A stretch of 17,085 nt of DNA from CAZPHI01 sp964586425 (GCA_964586425.1 CAZPHI010000041.1:1-17085), one strand, 5' to 3'. Counted from the stretch's first letter, positions 1 to 6,765 are shown. Program-made: numbers and translations. The notes: a model not told the origin generated them from the letters alone.

Positions 1-402
1 AGCCTTAGGCTTACGGTCAAGTAAATGCTCGATATCAAGAATCTTAGCAGCTTCATGAACTGACTTATCAATATCAGCCTTTGGAACTTTTCTTAACTTA
101 AGACCGAATGCCATATTGTCATATACTGACATATGTGGGTACAAAGCGTAGTTCTGGAATACCATTGCGATATCTCTGTCCTTAGGTTCTACATCGTTAA
201 CCATCTTGTCACCGATCCATAATTCACCTGAGCTGATTTCCTCAAGTCCAGCGATCATACGAAGTGTTGTAGATTTACCACAACCAGAAGGTCCTACGAA
301 GATAATGAATTCCTGATCAGCGATTTCAAGATTGAAATCCTTTACAGCTACGAATCCATTAGAATATACTTTACATACATTTTTAAGTGATAAACTTGCC
401 AT
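1..402 (-). CDS. Sugar ABC transporter ATP-binding protein (UgpC/MsmX type), C-terminus outside window
   Basis: This is the cytoplasmic ATPase that would energise a carbohydrate uptake ABC transporter. 134 residues are visible and the frame runs off the left edge. The Walker A motif GPSGCGKS is at residues 37-44 and the Q-loop glutamine is in VFQNYALYPHMSVYDNMAFG (about 82-101), the pattern of the MsmX/UgpC/MalK group. The signature motif, Walker B and the regulatory C-terminal domain lie beyond the edge. The ATG at 402 follows an AGGAGG ribosome site (411-416) at eight bases. ATPases of this group often serve several sugar permeases, so the substrate cannot be told from this piece. A perfect 22-bp palindrome lies in the leader (422-443). 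Family assignment is firm; the substrate is unknown. Confidence 0.93.
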   Translation of the reverse strand, partial: MASLSLKNVCKVYSNGFVAVKDFNLEIADQEFIIFVGPSGCGKSTTLRMIAGLEEISSGELWIGDKMVNDVEPKDRDIAMVFQNYALYPHMSVYDNMAFGLKLRKVPKADIDKSVHEAAKILDIEHLLDRKPKA

Positions 403-421
403 TAAAATATCCTCCTAAATT

Positions 422-443
422 AATTGCGTCTATTTACGCAATT
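422..443. promoter_or_regulatory. Perfect 22-bp palindrome in leader of ABC ATPase gene
   Basis: AATTGCGT and ACGCAATT flank a six-base spacer, centred 30 bases upstream of the ATPase start codon and just before its ribosome site. It is either a repressor operator or an RNA hairpin. It does not match the CcpA cre consensus. The function is inferred from symmetry and position only. Confidence 0.5.
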
Positions 444-540
444 GTTTTTATGACTAGGACTATCTTACAATATATTTGCTTTTATCGCTATTGATTAATT
501 CCACAAATTATTTTTGTATCTTTTAGTTAAATTGACTATA

Positions 541-1428
541 TTATTTTGATTTCTGTGAAAATTTAACAAAACCCTCACCTAAGACCTCTCTAACATCACT
601 TACAATAACAAAAGCATTATCATCCGTATTTTCGACCAATTCCTTCAGCAATACGCTTTCTTTCCTAGATACTACGCACATCAACACTCTCTTTTCCTTG
701 CGTGAATAACCACCAATCCCATTAAGCTGTGTAATGCCTCTTTGTAACATTTCCATAATTTTTGTCGAAATCTCCTCAGGTCTGTCAGATATTATATATA
801 CACATTTTGCGAATTTTAGCCCATCAATCAGCCCATCCGATACTAATGTTGTTATATATATAGCAATTACAGCATATAGGCTTGACCTTATTCCAAGCAC
901 TGCTGCTCCAGCTACAACTATTGCTCCATCGATAATCTGCATAATTCTTGCAACAGAATAATGTTTCACATAATTTTGAATAATTGCTGCAATCAAATCA
1001 GTTCCACCAGTAGTCGCCATAGACATAATTACCAAACCAAGCCCGATTCCACCAAGCACACCGCCATAGATTGCTGCAAGAAGCAAATCATTACTTTCTA
1101 TATTATAAGTAGGAAGAACTGCAAGTGCAAGTGTAAGTGTCACCGTCGCAATTAATGTATCCATAACGAATTTGCGTCCCTTTACCTTGAACGCAATTAT
1201 AAAAACAGGTATATTCAACAGCAGCGTTGTAACCCATAATGGTATTCCTTCTTCTATATTAAATGCTTTTGCAAACCAGGCAGACTTCATAGTTATATTC
1301 TTTACTATAATTGCAAGGCCTGTAAATCCGCCTGTTATAAGACCTGCTGAATCATATACCGACTTATATGCTATTCCCATTATAATGCTTCCTGTTATTA
1401 AAAGCATTATTCGTTTTCTGCGTGACAT
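541..1428 (-). CDS. YitT family membrane protein (DUF161 + DUF2179)
   Basis: This is an integral membrane protein of 295 residues, the usual length for the YitT family. Hydrophobic segments lie at roughly 7-22, 30-44, 63-80, 88-105, 116-136 and 162-195. The glycine-rich stretch ITGGFTGLAI and the motif TTGGTD (139-144) are typical of the first half of the family. Residues from about 208 onward form the soluble DUF2179 domain (YIISDRPEEISTKIMEMLQR, then a conserved GITQLNGIGGYS). The biochemical role of YitT proteins is not established. The ATG at 1428 follows TAAGGAG (1434-1440) at five bases. No terminator is seen between its stop and the ABC ATPase start, so read-through into that gene is possible. 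Confidence 0.93.
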   Translation of the reverse strand: MSRRKRIMLLITGSIIMGIAYKSVYDSAGLITGGFTGLAIIVKNITMKSAWFAKAFNIEEGIPLWVTTLLLNIPVFIIAFKVKGRKFVMDTLIATVTLTLALAVLPTYNIESNDLLLAAIYGGVLGGIGLGLVIMSMATTGGTDLIAAIIQNYVKHYSVARIMQIIDGAIVVAGAAVLGIRSSLYAVIAIYITTLVSDGLIDGLKFAKCVYIISDRPEEISTKIMEMLQRGITQLNGIGGYSRKEKRVLMCVVSRKESVLLKELVENTDDNAFVIVSDVREVLGEGFVKFSQKSK

Positions 1429-1731
1429 TATCTCTCCTTATAATTCCATACATAGCAATTGCCTAACACTTTGATGTGAACCGCTACGCTTAAGCACGAG
1501 CGGAAGCGTGTCTGTGTGAAATCAGTTTGGTTTGTACATTATTGACATATTAACAACGTTATGCGATTGCCTATATTAGTCTTTATAAGAAGTTTATCCA
1601 CATATACAGCATTTATAACATTAGTTTTCTACGACTTTCTATTGATTATTGTTAAAATAAAGACTATAATGACATTATAAACATCGTGAGCATATAATTT
1701 TATACATATTTTATGCGGATTGGAGGCTAAT
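1429..1731. other. Intergenic region with GC-rich hairpin and yjfB promoter
   Basis: Over 300 bases without a gene separate the divergent yitT and yjfB-like genes. It holds a locally GC-rich segment (about 1484-1508) that can fold in two competing ways on the minus strand: ACGCTT with AAGCGT, or CCGCT with AGCGG. This lies in what would be the yitT leader. The right end holds the yjfB promoter. I see no clear vegetative promoter for yitT and no further ORF with a ribosome site. Confidence 0.5.
1642..1670 (+). promoter_or_regulatory. Vegetative promoter for the yjfB-like gene
   Basis: TTGATT (1642-1647), a 17-base spacer and a perfect TATAAT (1665-1670) predict a start near 1677, about 55 bases before the ATG. 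This differs from B. subtilis yjfB, which is reported as a SigD (motility sigma) target. No SigD-type box is evident here. Confidence 0.75.
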
Positions 1732-1908
1732 ATGGATATAGCAGGATTATCAATGTCAATGAGTAACCAGAAGATTTCAGATGAGGTAAGCGTTCTTGTT
1801 ATGAAGAAAAGCCTCGACACTTTAGAGACCGCCGGTGAAGGGATGCAGAAGATGATGGAAGCTTCAGTTACCCCATATCTTGGACAAAACATAGATTACA
1901 CCATATAA
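1732..1908 (+). CDS. YjfB-like putative motility protein, small
   Basis: A 58-residue soluble protein matching the YjfB putative motility family by its N-terminal MDIAGLSMSMSNQ, the central VMKKSLDTLETAGEGM and the terminal PYLGQNIDYTI. B. subtilis YjfB is of similar length and belongs to the motility regulon, but its molecular role is unknown. The frame is also open from a TTG at 1720, but the ATG at 1732 has GGAGG at 1722-1726 with five-base spacing and gives the canonical N-terminus. It is monocistronic, with its own promoter (1642-1670) and a strong terminator (1941-1977). Its presence hints that the host is flagellated, though no other flagellar gene lies in the window. Confidence 0.87.
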   Translation: MDIAGLSMSMSNQKISDEVSVLVMKKSLDTLETAGEGMQKMMEASVTPYLGQNIDYTI

Positions 1909-1940
1909 TAAAATCCTCTATATATTTATTTAACACTACC

Positions 1941-1977
1941 AAAAGACCTCCGCTGATTAATTCAGTGGAGGTCTTTT
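1941..1977. terminator. Bidirectional terminator between yjfB-like gene and ridA
   Basis: A 16-bp stem with one G-U pair (AAAAGACCTCCGCTGA against 1962-1977) and a five-base loop, with A-tract and T-tract on the two sides. It serves both converging genes: the stop at 1906-1908 on the left and ridA ending at 2000 on the right. Confidence 0.9.
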
Positions 1978-1999
1978 AATATACTATATTAATATAATA

Positions 2000-2374
2000 T
2001 TATTTGAATGCAATTGCTTCTACTTCAAGTAATACATCTTTAGGAAGTCTTGCAACTTCAACACATGAACGTGCTGGGAAAGGCTCCTTGAAGTATTCTT
2101 TATAGATTTCATTGATCTTACCAAAATCATTCATCTCTTTGATGAATACTGTTGTTTTAACAATATTCTCAACCTTTGAGCCAGATGCCTCTACAAGATT
2201 GCAAAGATTCTTAAATGCTTGATTTGCCTGAGCTTCAACGCCTTCTGCAATTACTCCTGTTGCAGGGTCTACAGGGATTACACCTGATGTATAAACCATT
2301 CCGTTAATTTCAATAGCCTGTGAATATGGGCCAATTGCACTTGGTGCTTTGTCTGTACTAATAACTTTCTGCAT
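2000..2374 (-). CDS. ridA: RidA family reactive intermediate deaminase
   Basis: RidA hydrolyses reactive enamine and imine intermediates released by PLP enzymes such as threonine dehydratase, protecting cytosolic PLP enzymes. The protein has 124 residues, the family's usual length. Hallmarks are the N-terminal STDKAPSAIGPYSQAI with Tyr17, YTSGVIPVDPATG, and the C-terminal PARSCVEVARLPKDVLLEVEA, with the substrate-carboxylate-binding arginine at 102. A methionine at 2386 is in frame, but it overlaps the GGAGG that precedes 2374 by about five bases, so 2374 is the better start and gives the canonical MQKVISTDKAP. It has its own promoter (2456-2484) with a palindrome immediately downstream (2437-2455). 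Confidence 0.94.
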   Translation of the reverse strand: MQKVISTDKAPSAIGPYSQAIEINGMVYTSGVIPVDPATGVIAEGVEAQANQAFKNLCNLVEASGSKVENIVKTTVFIKEMNDFGKINEIYKEYFKEPFPARSCVEVARLPKDVLLEVEAIAFK

Positions 2375-2436
2375 AATTTCCTCCATATCAGCATTCTCAT
2401 GCTTCCTAATTATTTGGTGTTAATGTTTTCGTGAAA

Positions 2437-2455
2437 TTCACACCACTTGTGAGAA
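2437..2455. promoter_or_regulatory. Candidate operator at the ridA transcription start
   Basis: A 19-bp imperfect palindrome, TTCACAC-cactt-GTGAGAA (six of seven arm positions match), abuts the ridA -10 box and covers the expected start site. A second short palindrome, GTGAAATTCAC (2431-2441), overlaps it. The position suits a repressor site; the regulator is unknown. Confidence 0.4.
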
Positions 2456-2484
2456 ATTATACTACCGTATTAATATATATTCAA
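2456..2484 (-). promoter_or_regulatory. Vegetative promoter for ridA
   Basis: On the minus strand TTGAAT (2479-2484), exactly 17 bases, then a perfect TATAAT (2456-2461). The start is expected near 2450, about 75 bases upstream of the ridA ATG. It lies just downstream of the cvfB stop, so ridA can be transcribed independently of cvfB. Confidence 0.8.
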
Positions 2485-2493
2485 CATTATTTT

Positions 2494-3318
2494 CTATTTT
2501 AAAGTAATAGAATCTGGATTAATCGTAATTTTACCTTCTTTTAAAAGTCGTCCTACAGCTCTCTTGAACTGATTTTTGCTCATATCAAACCATTCTGTAA
2601 TTACTTCTTTGTCTGCCTTGTCATTGAACGGCAGTTTGCCATTACATTCTTCAATCTTGCTAAGTACAATCTTTGAATCTTCATCCATCTGAATATAGGC
2701 CTTTTGTTTAAGACTTATTGATAATTTTCCATCATCTCTTACCTTAGATACTCGACCTTCAACCTTATCTCCTAATTTGATATTATGAGACATCTCATTC
2801 TTAGGAACCATTCCGTAATATTTATTGTCAATTGCTACAAATATTCCATAATTAGGATTTATCTCTATTACAGTTCCTGTAACATAGCTGTCTTTGACAT
2901 ACTGACTGCCATTAGTAAGATAATCATATACTCTCATAGTTGCACATAATCTGCTGCTTTTATCAATATATAAAGCTACAAGGCACTCATCTCCAGCTTC
3001 TACTTTGTAGATTTGTTCTTTGAATGGCATCAATAAATCCTTCTCAAGCCCCCAGTCTAAGAATGCACCTATCTTTGCAACCTCTTTAACCTTGAGTACT
3101 GCAAGACTTCCTACTTCAAGCAATGGTTCTCTTGTAGTTGCAATTAATCTGTCACTTGAATCCTTATAGACAAATACAGTAATTGCATCTCCCATCTCAA
3201 TATCTTCTGGTACCTGTTTTTTAGGGAGGAGAACTTTATCAGTCTCTGTTCCTAAGTACACACCAAACTCTGTAGTCTTAACAACATTCAGACACTGCTT
3301 CTTACCTAATTCTATCAT
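2494..3318 (-). CDS. cvfB: CvfB/YitL family S1 RNA-binding protein
   Basis: A 274-residue cytosolic RNA-binding protein of the CvfB (YitL) family, known in staphylococci as a conserved virulence factor that binds RNA. S1-like beta-barrel repeats cover about 5-62, 68-132 and 143-205. The third is the most typical, with VTGTVIEINPNYGIFVAIDN followed by GMVPKNEM, KLGDKVEGRVSKVRDDGKLS and ISLKQ. Residues 210-274 form the family's winged-helix tail (LPFNDKADKEVITEWFDMSK, FKRAVGRLLKEGKI). The ATG at 3318 follows GGAG with seven-base spacing. It lies 59 bases downstream of the thioesterase gene on the same strand with no terminator between, so the two are probably co-transcribed. Confidence 0.92.
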   Translation of the reverse strand: MIELGKKQCLNVVKTTEFGVYLGTETDKVLLPKKQVPEDIEMGDAITVFVYKDSSDRLIATTREPLLEVGSLAVLKVKEVAKIGAFLDWGLEKDLLMPFKEQIYKVEAGDECLVALYIDKSSRLCATMRVYDYLTNGSQYVKDSYVTGTVIEINPNYGIFVAIDNKYYGMVPKNEMSHNIKLGDKVEGRVSKVRDDGKLSISLKQKAYIQMDEDSKIVLSKIEECNGKLPFNDKADKEVITEWFDMSKNQFKRAVGRLLKEGKITINPDSITLK

Positions 3319-3351
3319 CTTTTAACTCCATTTCCGGGTCAACGCCCTGTA

Positions 3352-3369
3352 AGTGCTACCTCCAGCACT
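3352..3369 (-). other. Intercistronic hairpin between thioesterase gene and cvfB
   Basis: AGTGCT-ggaggt-AGCACT forms a perfect six-bp stem nine bases after the thioesterase stop. There is no T-tract, so it is unlikely to be a terminator. An RNA-processing or stability hairpin is more likely. Confidence 0.4.
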
Positions 3370-3377
3370 GTTAATAG

Positions 3378-4091
3378 TTACATACTAAAGAACTGCATAA
3401 CTGCATATTCTTTTCCAGCTTCATTCTTCATAGTAATATGAATTGTTCCTTTATCATCCTCATGATATCCTACAACAATCATATCTCCCAACTTAGCTGA
3501 CAATTTATATTCTACACGAATTTCTCCAATATTGAAGTCATCCGGAATATACTCCATAGCCATCTTGATATACTGGCCATTATTAACATGTTGATAAAAA
3601 TCAAGATTTGATTTTCTTACTTTAAATTCATCAACCACCTTAAGTTCATCCAATGAATTAAGTTTTCTCGGTGCGTACTCCATATCTGGATATCTGTCTT
3701 CCAAAGTATAGATTTCTCCGGCTTTCACAGCATTTTTAGAAGGAATCATGCGCTCTATATCAAGATACATCCATATTGAATTAGCACAAACCACTACATC
3801 ACCCAAATCGTCTTTAATAAGGAAATTCCTATATCCAAGAAATTTTTCGAATTTGTATGGCCATGTGCATACTGAAATGTCTGTATATACATGTGGTCTT
3901 TTCTTTATTATAATCTGCCAATTGCATAATATCCAGCCTGTTTTATCCGACTTTAGTTTATCAGGGCCAACTCCCAGTTCTTCCGACTGTGAGAATACGC
4001 AGTCCTGAAACAAATCAATAATTGCGCCAATTGAAAGCTTCTGATTAATATCCCCATGTGAATATCTTAATCTTGTATCAAACGAAAACAT
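3378..4091 (-). CDS. Acyl-ACP thioesterase (FatA/FatB-like), double hotdog
   Basis: This enzyme would hydrolyse acyl-ACP to free fatty acid and ACP in the cytosol, ending chain growth in fatty acid synthesis. The protein has 237 residues, the usual size for bacterial acyl-ACP thioesterases, with two hotdog halves (about 1-125 and 145-237). The N-half has WILCNWQIIIKKRPHVYTD and ANSIWMYLDIERMIPSK, the position where the family carries SxWxxxDxxxxxP. The C-half has NLDFYQHVNNGQYI (162-175), matching the active-site signature DxNxHVNNxxY except that the usual catalytic Asn is Tyr166; His168 is present. AGGAGGAGAT immediately precedes the ATG at 4091. A tRNA terminator upstream suggests its own promoter, but I see only a weak one (TTGTAT, 16 bases, TAATAT). 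Confidence 0.88.
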   Translation of the reverse strand: MFSFDTRLRYSHGDINQKLSIGAIIDLFQDCVFSQSEELGVGPDKLKSDKTGWILCNWQIIIKKRPHVYTDISVCTWPYKFEKFLGYRNFLIKDDLGDVVVCANSIWMYLDIERMIPSKNAVKAGEIYTLEDRYPDMEYAPRKLNSLDELKVVDEFKVRKSNLDFYQHVNNGQYIKMAMEYIPDDFNIGEIRVEYKLSAKLGDMIVVGYHEDDKGTIHITMKNEAGKEYAVMQFFSM

Positions 4092-4145
4092 ATCTCCTCC
4101 TATTTATTCATTACAACTAATATTACAAACAATATATCCGTATAC

Positions 4146-4172
4146 AAAAATATCCCCCGCAATGCGAGGGAT
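4146..4172 (-). terminator. Terminator of tRNA-Gln
   Basis: On the minus strand ATCCCTCGC-att-GCGGGGGAT (4152-4172) forms a nine-bp stem with one G-U pair and continues into a short T-tract (4146-4150). It sits eight bases beyond the tRNA 3' end. Confidence 0.8.
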
Positions 4173-4179
4173 TTGTTAG

Positions 4180-4252
4180 CTGGGCTTGAGGGACTCGAAC
4201 CCCCAGAATGCTGGAATCAGAATCCAGTGCCTTACCATTTGGCGAAAGCCCA
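4180..4252 (-). tRNA. tRNA-Gln (anticodon CUG)
   Basis: A complete cloverleaf on the minus strand. The acceptor stem TGGGCTT pairs with AAGCCCA and G73 is the discriminator. The D arm is GCC-AAATGGTAA-GGC. The anticodon stem CTGGA/TCCAG holds the loop TTCTGAT, giving anticodon CTG, which reads CAG (Gln). The T arm is GGGGG-TTCGAGT-CCCTC with one G-U pair. The 3' CCA is not encoded (GCTA follows), so CCA would be added enzymatically. It has its own promoter at 4273-4301. Confidence 0.95.
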
Positions 4253-4272
4253 TTACCGTGACGACAAAATGT

Positions 4273-4301
4273 ATTATACAACAGTGAATTTCAAAAATCA
4301 A
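4273..4301 (-). promoter_or_regulatory. Vegetative promoter for tRNA-Gln
   Basis: On the minus strand TTGATT (4296-4301), a 17-base spacer, then a perfect TATAAT (4273-4278). The predicted start near 4266 is about 14 bases before the tRNA 5' end, a normal distance for a stable RNA gene. Confidence 0.8.
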
Positions 4302-4351
4302 GTATTATTTTTAAAAATTATTAATTTTTGTAATTATTCAGTTTTTACAGA

Positions 4352-4747
4352 TTATTTCTGTCTAACTACCTGTCTTACCAAGCCGTCTTCGTCCTGTCCC
4401 AGTGTTGATGGTACGAAGAATTTGTACTGATCTAATATAGAATCTTTCTTCATCTCTGAAAGTTCTTGTTCAACATCTAAATCTTCAAGTTTGCTGTTAG
4501 CTCCAACCAAATTAAAATCATTACTTTTCTTAAAATCAAATTCAAAATTATTTGGATTAGAAACTCTTGGTGCCTTATTCTCATTATCGATAACAACATC
4601 AGCAGGTGCGTTCTGTGCTACCGGATTAACCTGCTCCACAGGATTGACTGGTGATACCGGATTAACTGGTTCACTAACAATTCCTCTTGCCTGTTGCATA
4701 TTCATATTGTAATATTCATATCCTGAATTCATGCCTGAAACCATCAT
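4352..4747 (-). CDS. Hypothetical protein with Pro-Val-Asn repeats
   Basis: A 131-residue protein I do not recognise. The N-terminus is Met/Tyr/Asn/Gln-rich (SGYEYYNMNMQQ). Residues about 26-45 are a low-complexity Pro-Val-Asn repeat (EPVNPVSPVNPVEQVNPV). The middle is polar and acidic, with FEFDFKKSNDFN. The C-terminal 35 residues look folded and may be the functional part (MKKDSILDQYKFFVPSTLGQ, then DEDGLVRQVVRQK). There is no signal peptide or membrane segment. The ATG at 4747 is preceded by AAGGAG about 11 bases away, and a second ATG follows at once. The tandem repeats and absence of a stop argue that it is a real gene. It is alone on the minus strand, upstream of tRNA-Gln. Confidence 0.7.
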   Translation of the reverse strand: MMVSGMNSGYEYYNMNMQQARGIVSEPVNPVSPVNPVEQVNPVAQNAPADVVIDNENKAPRVSNPNNFEFDFKKSNDFNLVGANSKLEDLDVEQELSEMKKDSILDQYKFFVPSTLGQDEDGLVRQVVRQK

Positions 4748-4892
4748 AGCTCTTCACGCTCCTTCCTTGTCACATTGATCCATCTCCATACGGATCGCTA
4801 TCTGATTTCTATAATTTATCATTTTATCCTTAAATGTACAATAGATATCGGGTAAATTTAAATAAAACTTAACATTTTAAATAATATTTTAT

Positions 4893-4921
4893 TAGACTTT
4901 TATCATTAAATTGTCTATTAT
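4893..4921 (+). promoter_or_regulatory. Probable promoter of membrane protein-PII unit
   Basis: TAGACT (4893-4898), 17 bases, TATTAT (4916-4921), with four and five of six consensus matches. It lies 38 bases upstream of the first gene of the pair. The region is very AT-rich, so chance matches are likely. Confidence 0.4.
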
Positions 4922-4958
4922 ATATATATTGATTAATACAGAAAGGACAATATTAACT

Positions 4959-5549
4959 ATGAACAAAAAAGATATCTCATTCATACTTGTAGGTATAGCG
5001 CTTATTTCACTAGAACTCAATATCAAATTAGGCGGTATTACCATCGATATATTCAATGATATTATTGGATATGTACTTATCCTTATCGGACTTATTCCTT
5101 TAGCAGGACGTAACTCACAGTTTAAGAAGTCAAGAAAGACAGCGATTACAGGAATATTAATCAGCTGTGCTGTGCAATTCTTCTACTTCTTTGATTTTGG
5201 CGAGCATGCTGCACTTGCTTACACTTTTTGCAAAGCATTTACAACTATCTTCTTCATCTACCTGACCTTCTACTTCTCCGAAAGTATTATTCTTGAGTCA
5301 AAGATGCAGATGAAAGCTGCTGTTACAAGAACATTAAGAATTACATGGTCAATACTTGGATTTATGGCATTCGCTTATTACATTGCTGTAATGTCTGACC
5401 TTTCATTAGTTGTACTTCTTGCTCAGGCATTATCAACGATATGTTCTCTATATTATATCTATGTGGTATACAACTGCTGCCATCATCTTTATATGGAAGG
5501 CATGCCTCCTATTACAAGTGAGATTGAGGCACAGAAACAAGAATATTAA
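4959..5549 (+). CDS. Uncharacterised multi-pass membrane protein beside PII gene
   Basis: A 196-residue integral membrane protein of no family I can name. About six hydrophobic helices lie at 7-20, 35-49, 62-78, 86-106, 127-145 and 148-171, with a short polar C-terminal tail (172-196). The pair IDIFNDIIGYVLILIGL (29-45) has the D-(x)n-D-IGY-L-I pattern I associate with small uncharacterised membrane proteins of clostridia. A cysteine-histidine cluster, YNCCHHLY, follows the last helix. The frame is open from 4911, but the ATG at 4959 has GAAAGGA upstream. The stop is only 28 bases before the PII start with no terminator between, so the two genes are almost certainly one transcript. Function is unknown; a PII-controlled membrane protein is an inference from position. 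Confidence 0.8.
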   Translation: MNKKDISFILVGIALISLELNIKLGGITIDIFNDIIGYVLILIGLIPLAGRNSQFKKSRKTAITGILISCAVQFFYFFDFGEHAALAYTFCKAFTTIFFIYLTFYFSESIILESKMQMKAAVTRTLRITWSILGFMAFAYYIAVMSDLSLVVLLAQALSTICSLYYIYVVYNCCHHLYMEGMPPITSEIEAQKQEY

Positions 5550-5577
5550 TTATATCATCTTTTAAGGAGTGTGGACT

Positions 5578-5916
5578 ATGAAAAAGCTTGAAATTATCAT
5601 CAAGCCTGAACGTCTTGATGATCTAAAAAATATACTCGATGACTGTCATTCCACTGGACTTATGATTAGTAACATTATGGGTTACGGAAGTCAGAAGGGA
5701 CACAAACAGGTCTATCGCGGCAATGAATATAATATGAACCTTCTTCCTAAGGTTAAAGTTGAAACTGTAGTAGATGACGCTGTAGCCGAAATAATTATTG
5801 ACAAAGTTATCGAAGAGATTAACACAGGTAATTATGGTGATGGTAAGATATTCGTATATGATGTATGTGATGCTATTAGAATAAGAACCGGAGAGCGCGG
5901 GAACGAGGCCCTCTAA
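5578..5916 (+). CDS. PII family nitrogen regulatory protein
   Basis: PII proteins are cytosolic trimers that sense ATP/ADP and 2-oxoglutarate and bind target enzymes, transporters or regulators through the T-loop. The protein has 112 residues, the classic GlnB length. The T-loop is complete: GYGSQKGHKQVYRGNEYNMN (35-54) with Gln39 and Tyr51, the residue uridylylated in proteobacteria. The B-loop TGNYGDGKIFVYDV (83-96) with Lys90 and the C-loop RIRTGE with Arg101 and Arg103 are intact, so nucleotide binding is expected. The ATG at 5578 follows AAGGAG (5564-5569) by eight bases; an in-frame ATG at 5569 overlaps that site and is rejected. There is no amtB or glnA neighbour; the partner gene is the unknown membrane protein upstream. 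Confidence 0.95.
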   Translation: MKKLEIIIKPERLDDLKNILDDCHSTGLMISNIMGYGSQKGHKQVYRGNEYNMNLLPKVKVETVVDDAVAEIIIDKVIEEINTGNYGDGKIFVYDVCDAIRIRTGERGNEAL

Positions 5917-5921
5917 TATAT

Positions 5922-5984
5922 ACAAAAGACTGTTGTGATGAATACTTCCAAGCAGGAGTAATGCTCATCTCAACAGTCTTTTGT
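5922..5984. terminator. Long bidirectional terminator after PII gene
   Basis: A perfect 14-bp stem, ACAAAAGACTGTTG (5922-5935) with its complement at 5971-5984, extended inward by further imperfect pairing (TGATGA with TCATCT). It ends in T-rich sequence on both strands and separates the plus-strand PII unit from the minus-strand DUF624 gene ending at 6007. Confidence 0.8.
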
Positions 5985-6006
5985 AATTAGTTTATATCAA
6001 TCGTGT

Positions 6007-6765
6007 CTATTTACTTTCTTCTTTTGAATTATCTGTCTGTTCTAAGGCTTTACGCATGTTTTCTTCCGAATTAGGTCCAATAACGCTTTCTGAAATCGTT
6101 GACTCATCTACATCTACTCTAAAATCAGCATCCTGCTTTTCTGCTGTTTCCTTCTTTGGAACATATACATTGAATACTCTTGCAAGTATGAATGAATTAC
6201 AATATCCAATAAGTGGAACAGTGAATATTACTAATAACGGAAATTGTATTGTATAATAGATGATCAATCCATTAACAAACAGAAGCAAAATCGTCTGTGG
6301 AAGATGCTTAACACTCATAAGTAATGAATTCTTAAAATAGCTAACTGTTGTATTGGCGAATTTTGCAATCATCGGAAATAGATATATTACTGTTGCCGCG
6401 AATAGAATCACAATACCTATTATAAGGAAAAATAATAATGTAATCCAGATGCTTGAATCCTTAGACATCCACTGTGCAACTATATATATATCATATGCAA
6501 GCACACCACCAATCACTATTGTTACTAATTCACAGAGAAGGCCGTGTTTGAAATTCTCCTTGAAAGCTTTCCAGAATCCTCTCCATACATATCCTTCTTC
6601 ATCTCTTACTTCTTTAAGTCCAACATAGTAAAATGCTGATATAGCCGGACCAAGAGTAACTATTGGAAGTGCAAGTAATAATACCAGCCATCCTAATAAA
6701 ACAAAATCAGCGATTTTAGCCATAAATCTAAAAAACGCATTATCCATATCAAATAATCTGCCCAT
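6007..6765 (-). CDS. DUF624 (YesL-like) membrane protein
   Basis: A 252-residue integral membrane protein of the YesL/DUF624 family, whose members often sit near sugar uptake or polysaccharide genes but have no proven function. The N-terminal MGRLFDMDNAFFRFMAKIAD is the family signature (FDxDNPFxRF-like). Four to six hydrophobic helices follow (about 19-42, 76-95, 103-130, 150-185), with LPIVTLGPAISAFYY after the first. A charged cytoplasmic tail of about 55 residues ends in KEESK. The frame extends to a TTG at 6777, which sits only two bases after AAGG. I prefer the ATG at 6765 because it gives the family N-terminus, although its ribosome site is distant. Its promoter is at 6823-6851. The divergent gene at 6982 may be functionally linked. 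Confidence 0.87.
   Translation of the reverse strand: MGRLFDMDNAFFRFMAKIADFVLLGWLVLLLALPIVTLGPAISAFYYVGLKEVRDEEGYVWRGFWKAFKENFKHGLLCELVTIVIGGVLAYDIYIVAQWMSKDSSIWITLLFFLIIGIVILFAATVIYLFPMIAKFANTTVSYFKNSLLMSVKHLPQTILLLFVNGLIIYYTIQFPLLVIFTVPLIGYCNSFILARVFNVYVPKKETAEKQDADFRVDVDESTISESVIGPNSEENMRKALEQTDNSKEESK

Noticed and set aside
4173..4430. 85-codon open frame on the plus strand
   Set aside because: It runs antisense through tRNA-Gln and into the end of the 131-residue gene; no ribosome site and no protein-like composition.
5623..5925. 100-codon open frame antisense to the PII gene
   Set aside because: The PII protein on the plus strand is fully conserved in motif and length, so the antisense frame is a shadow.
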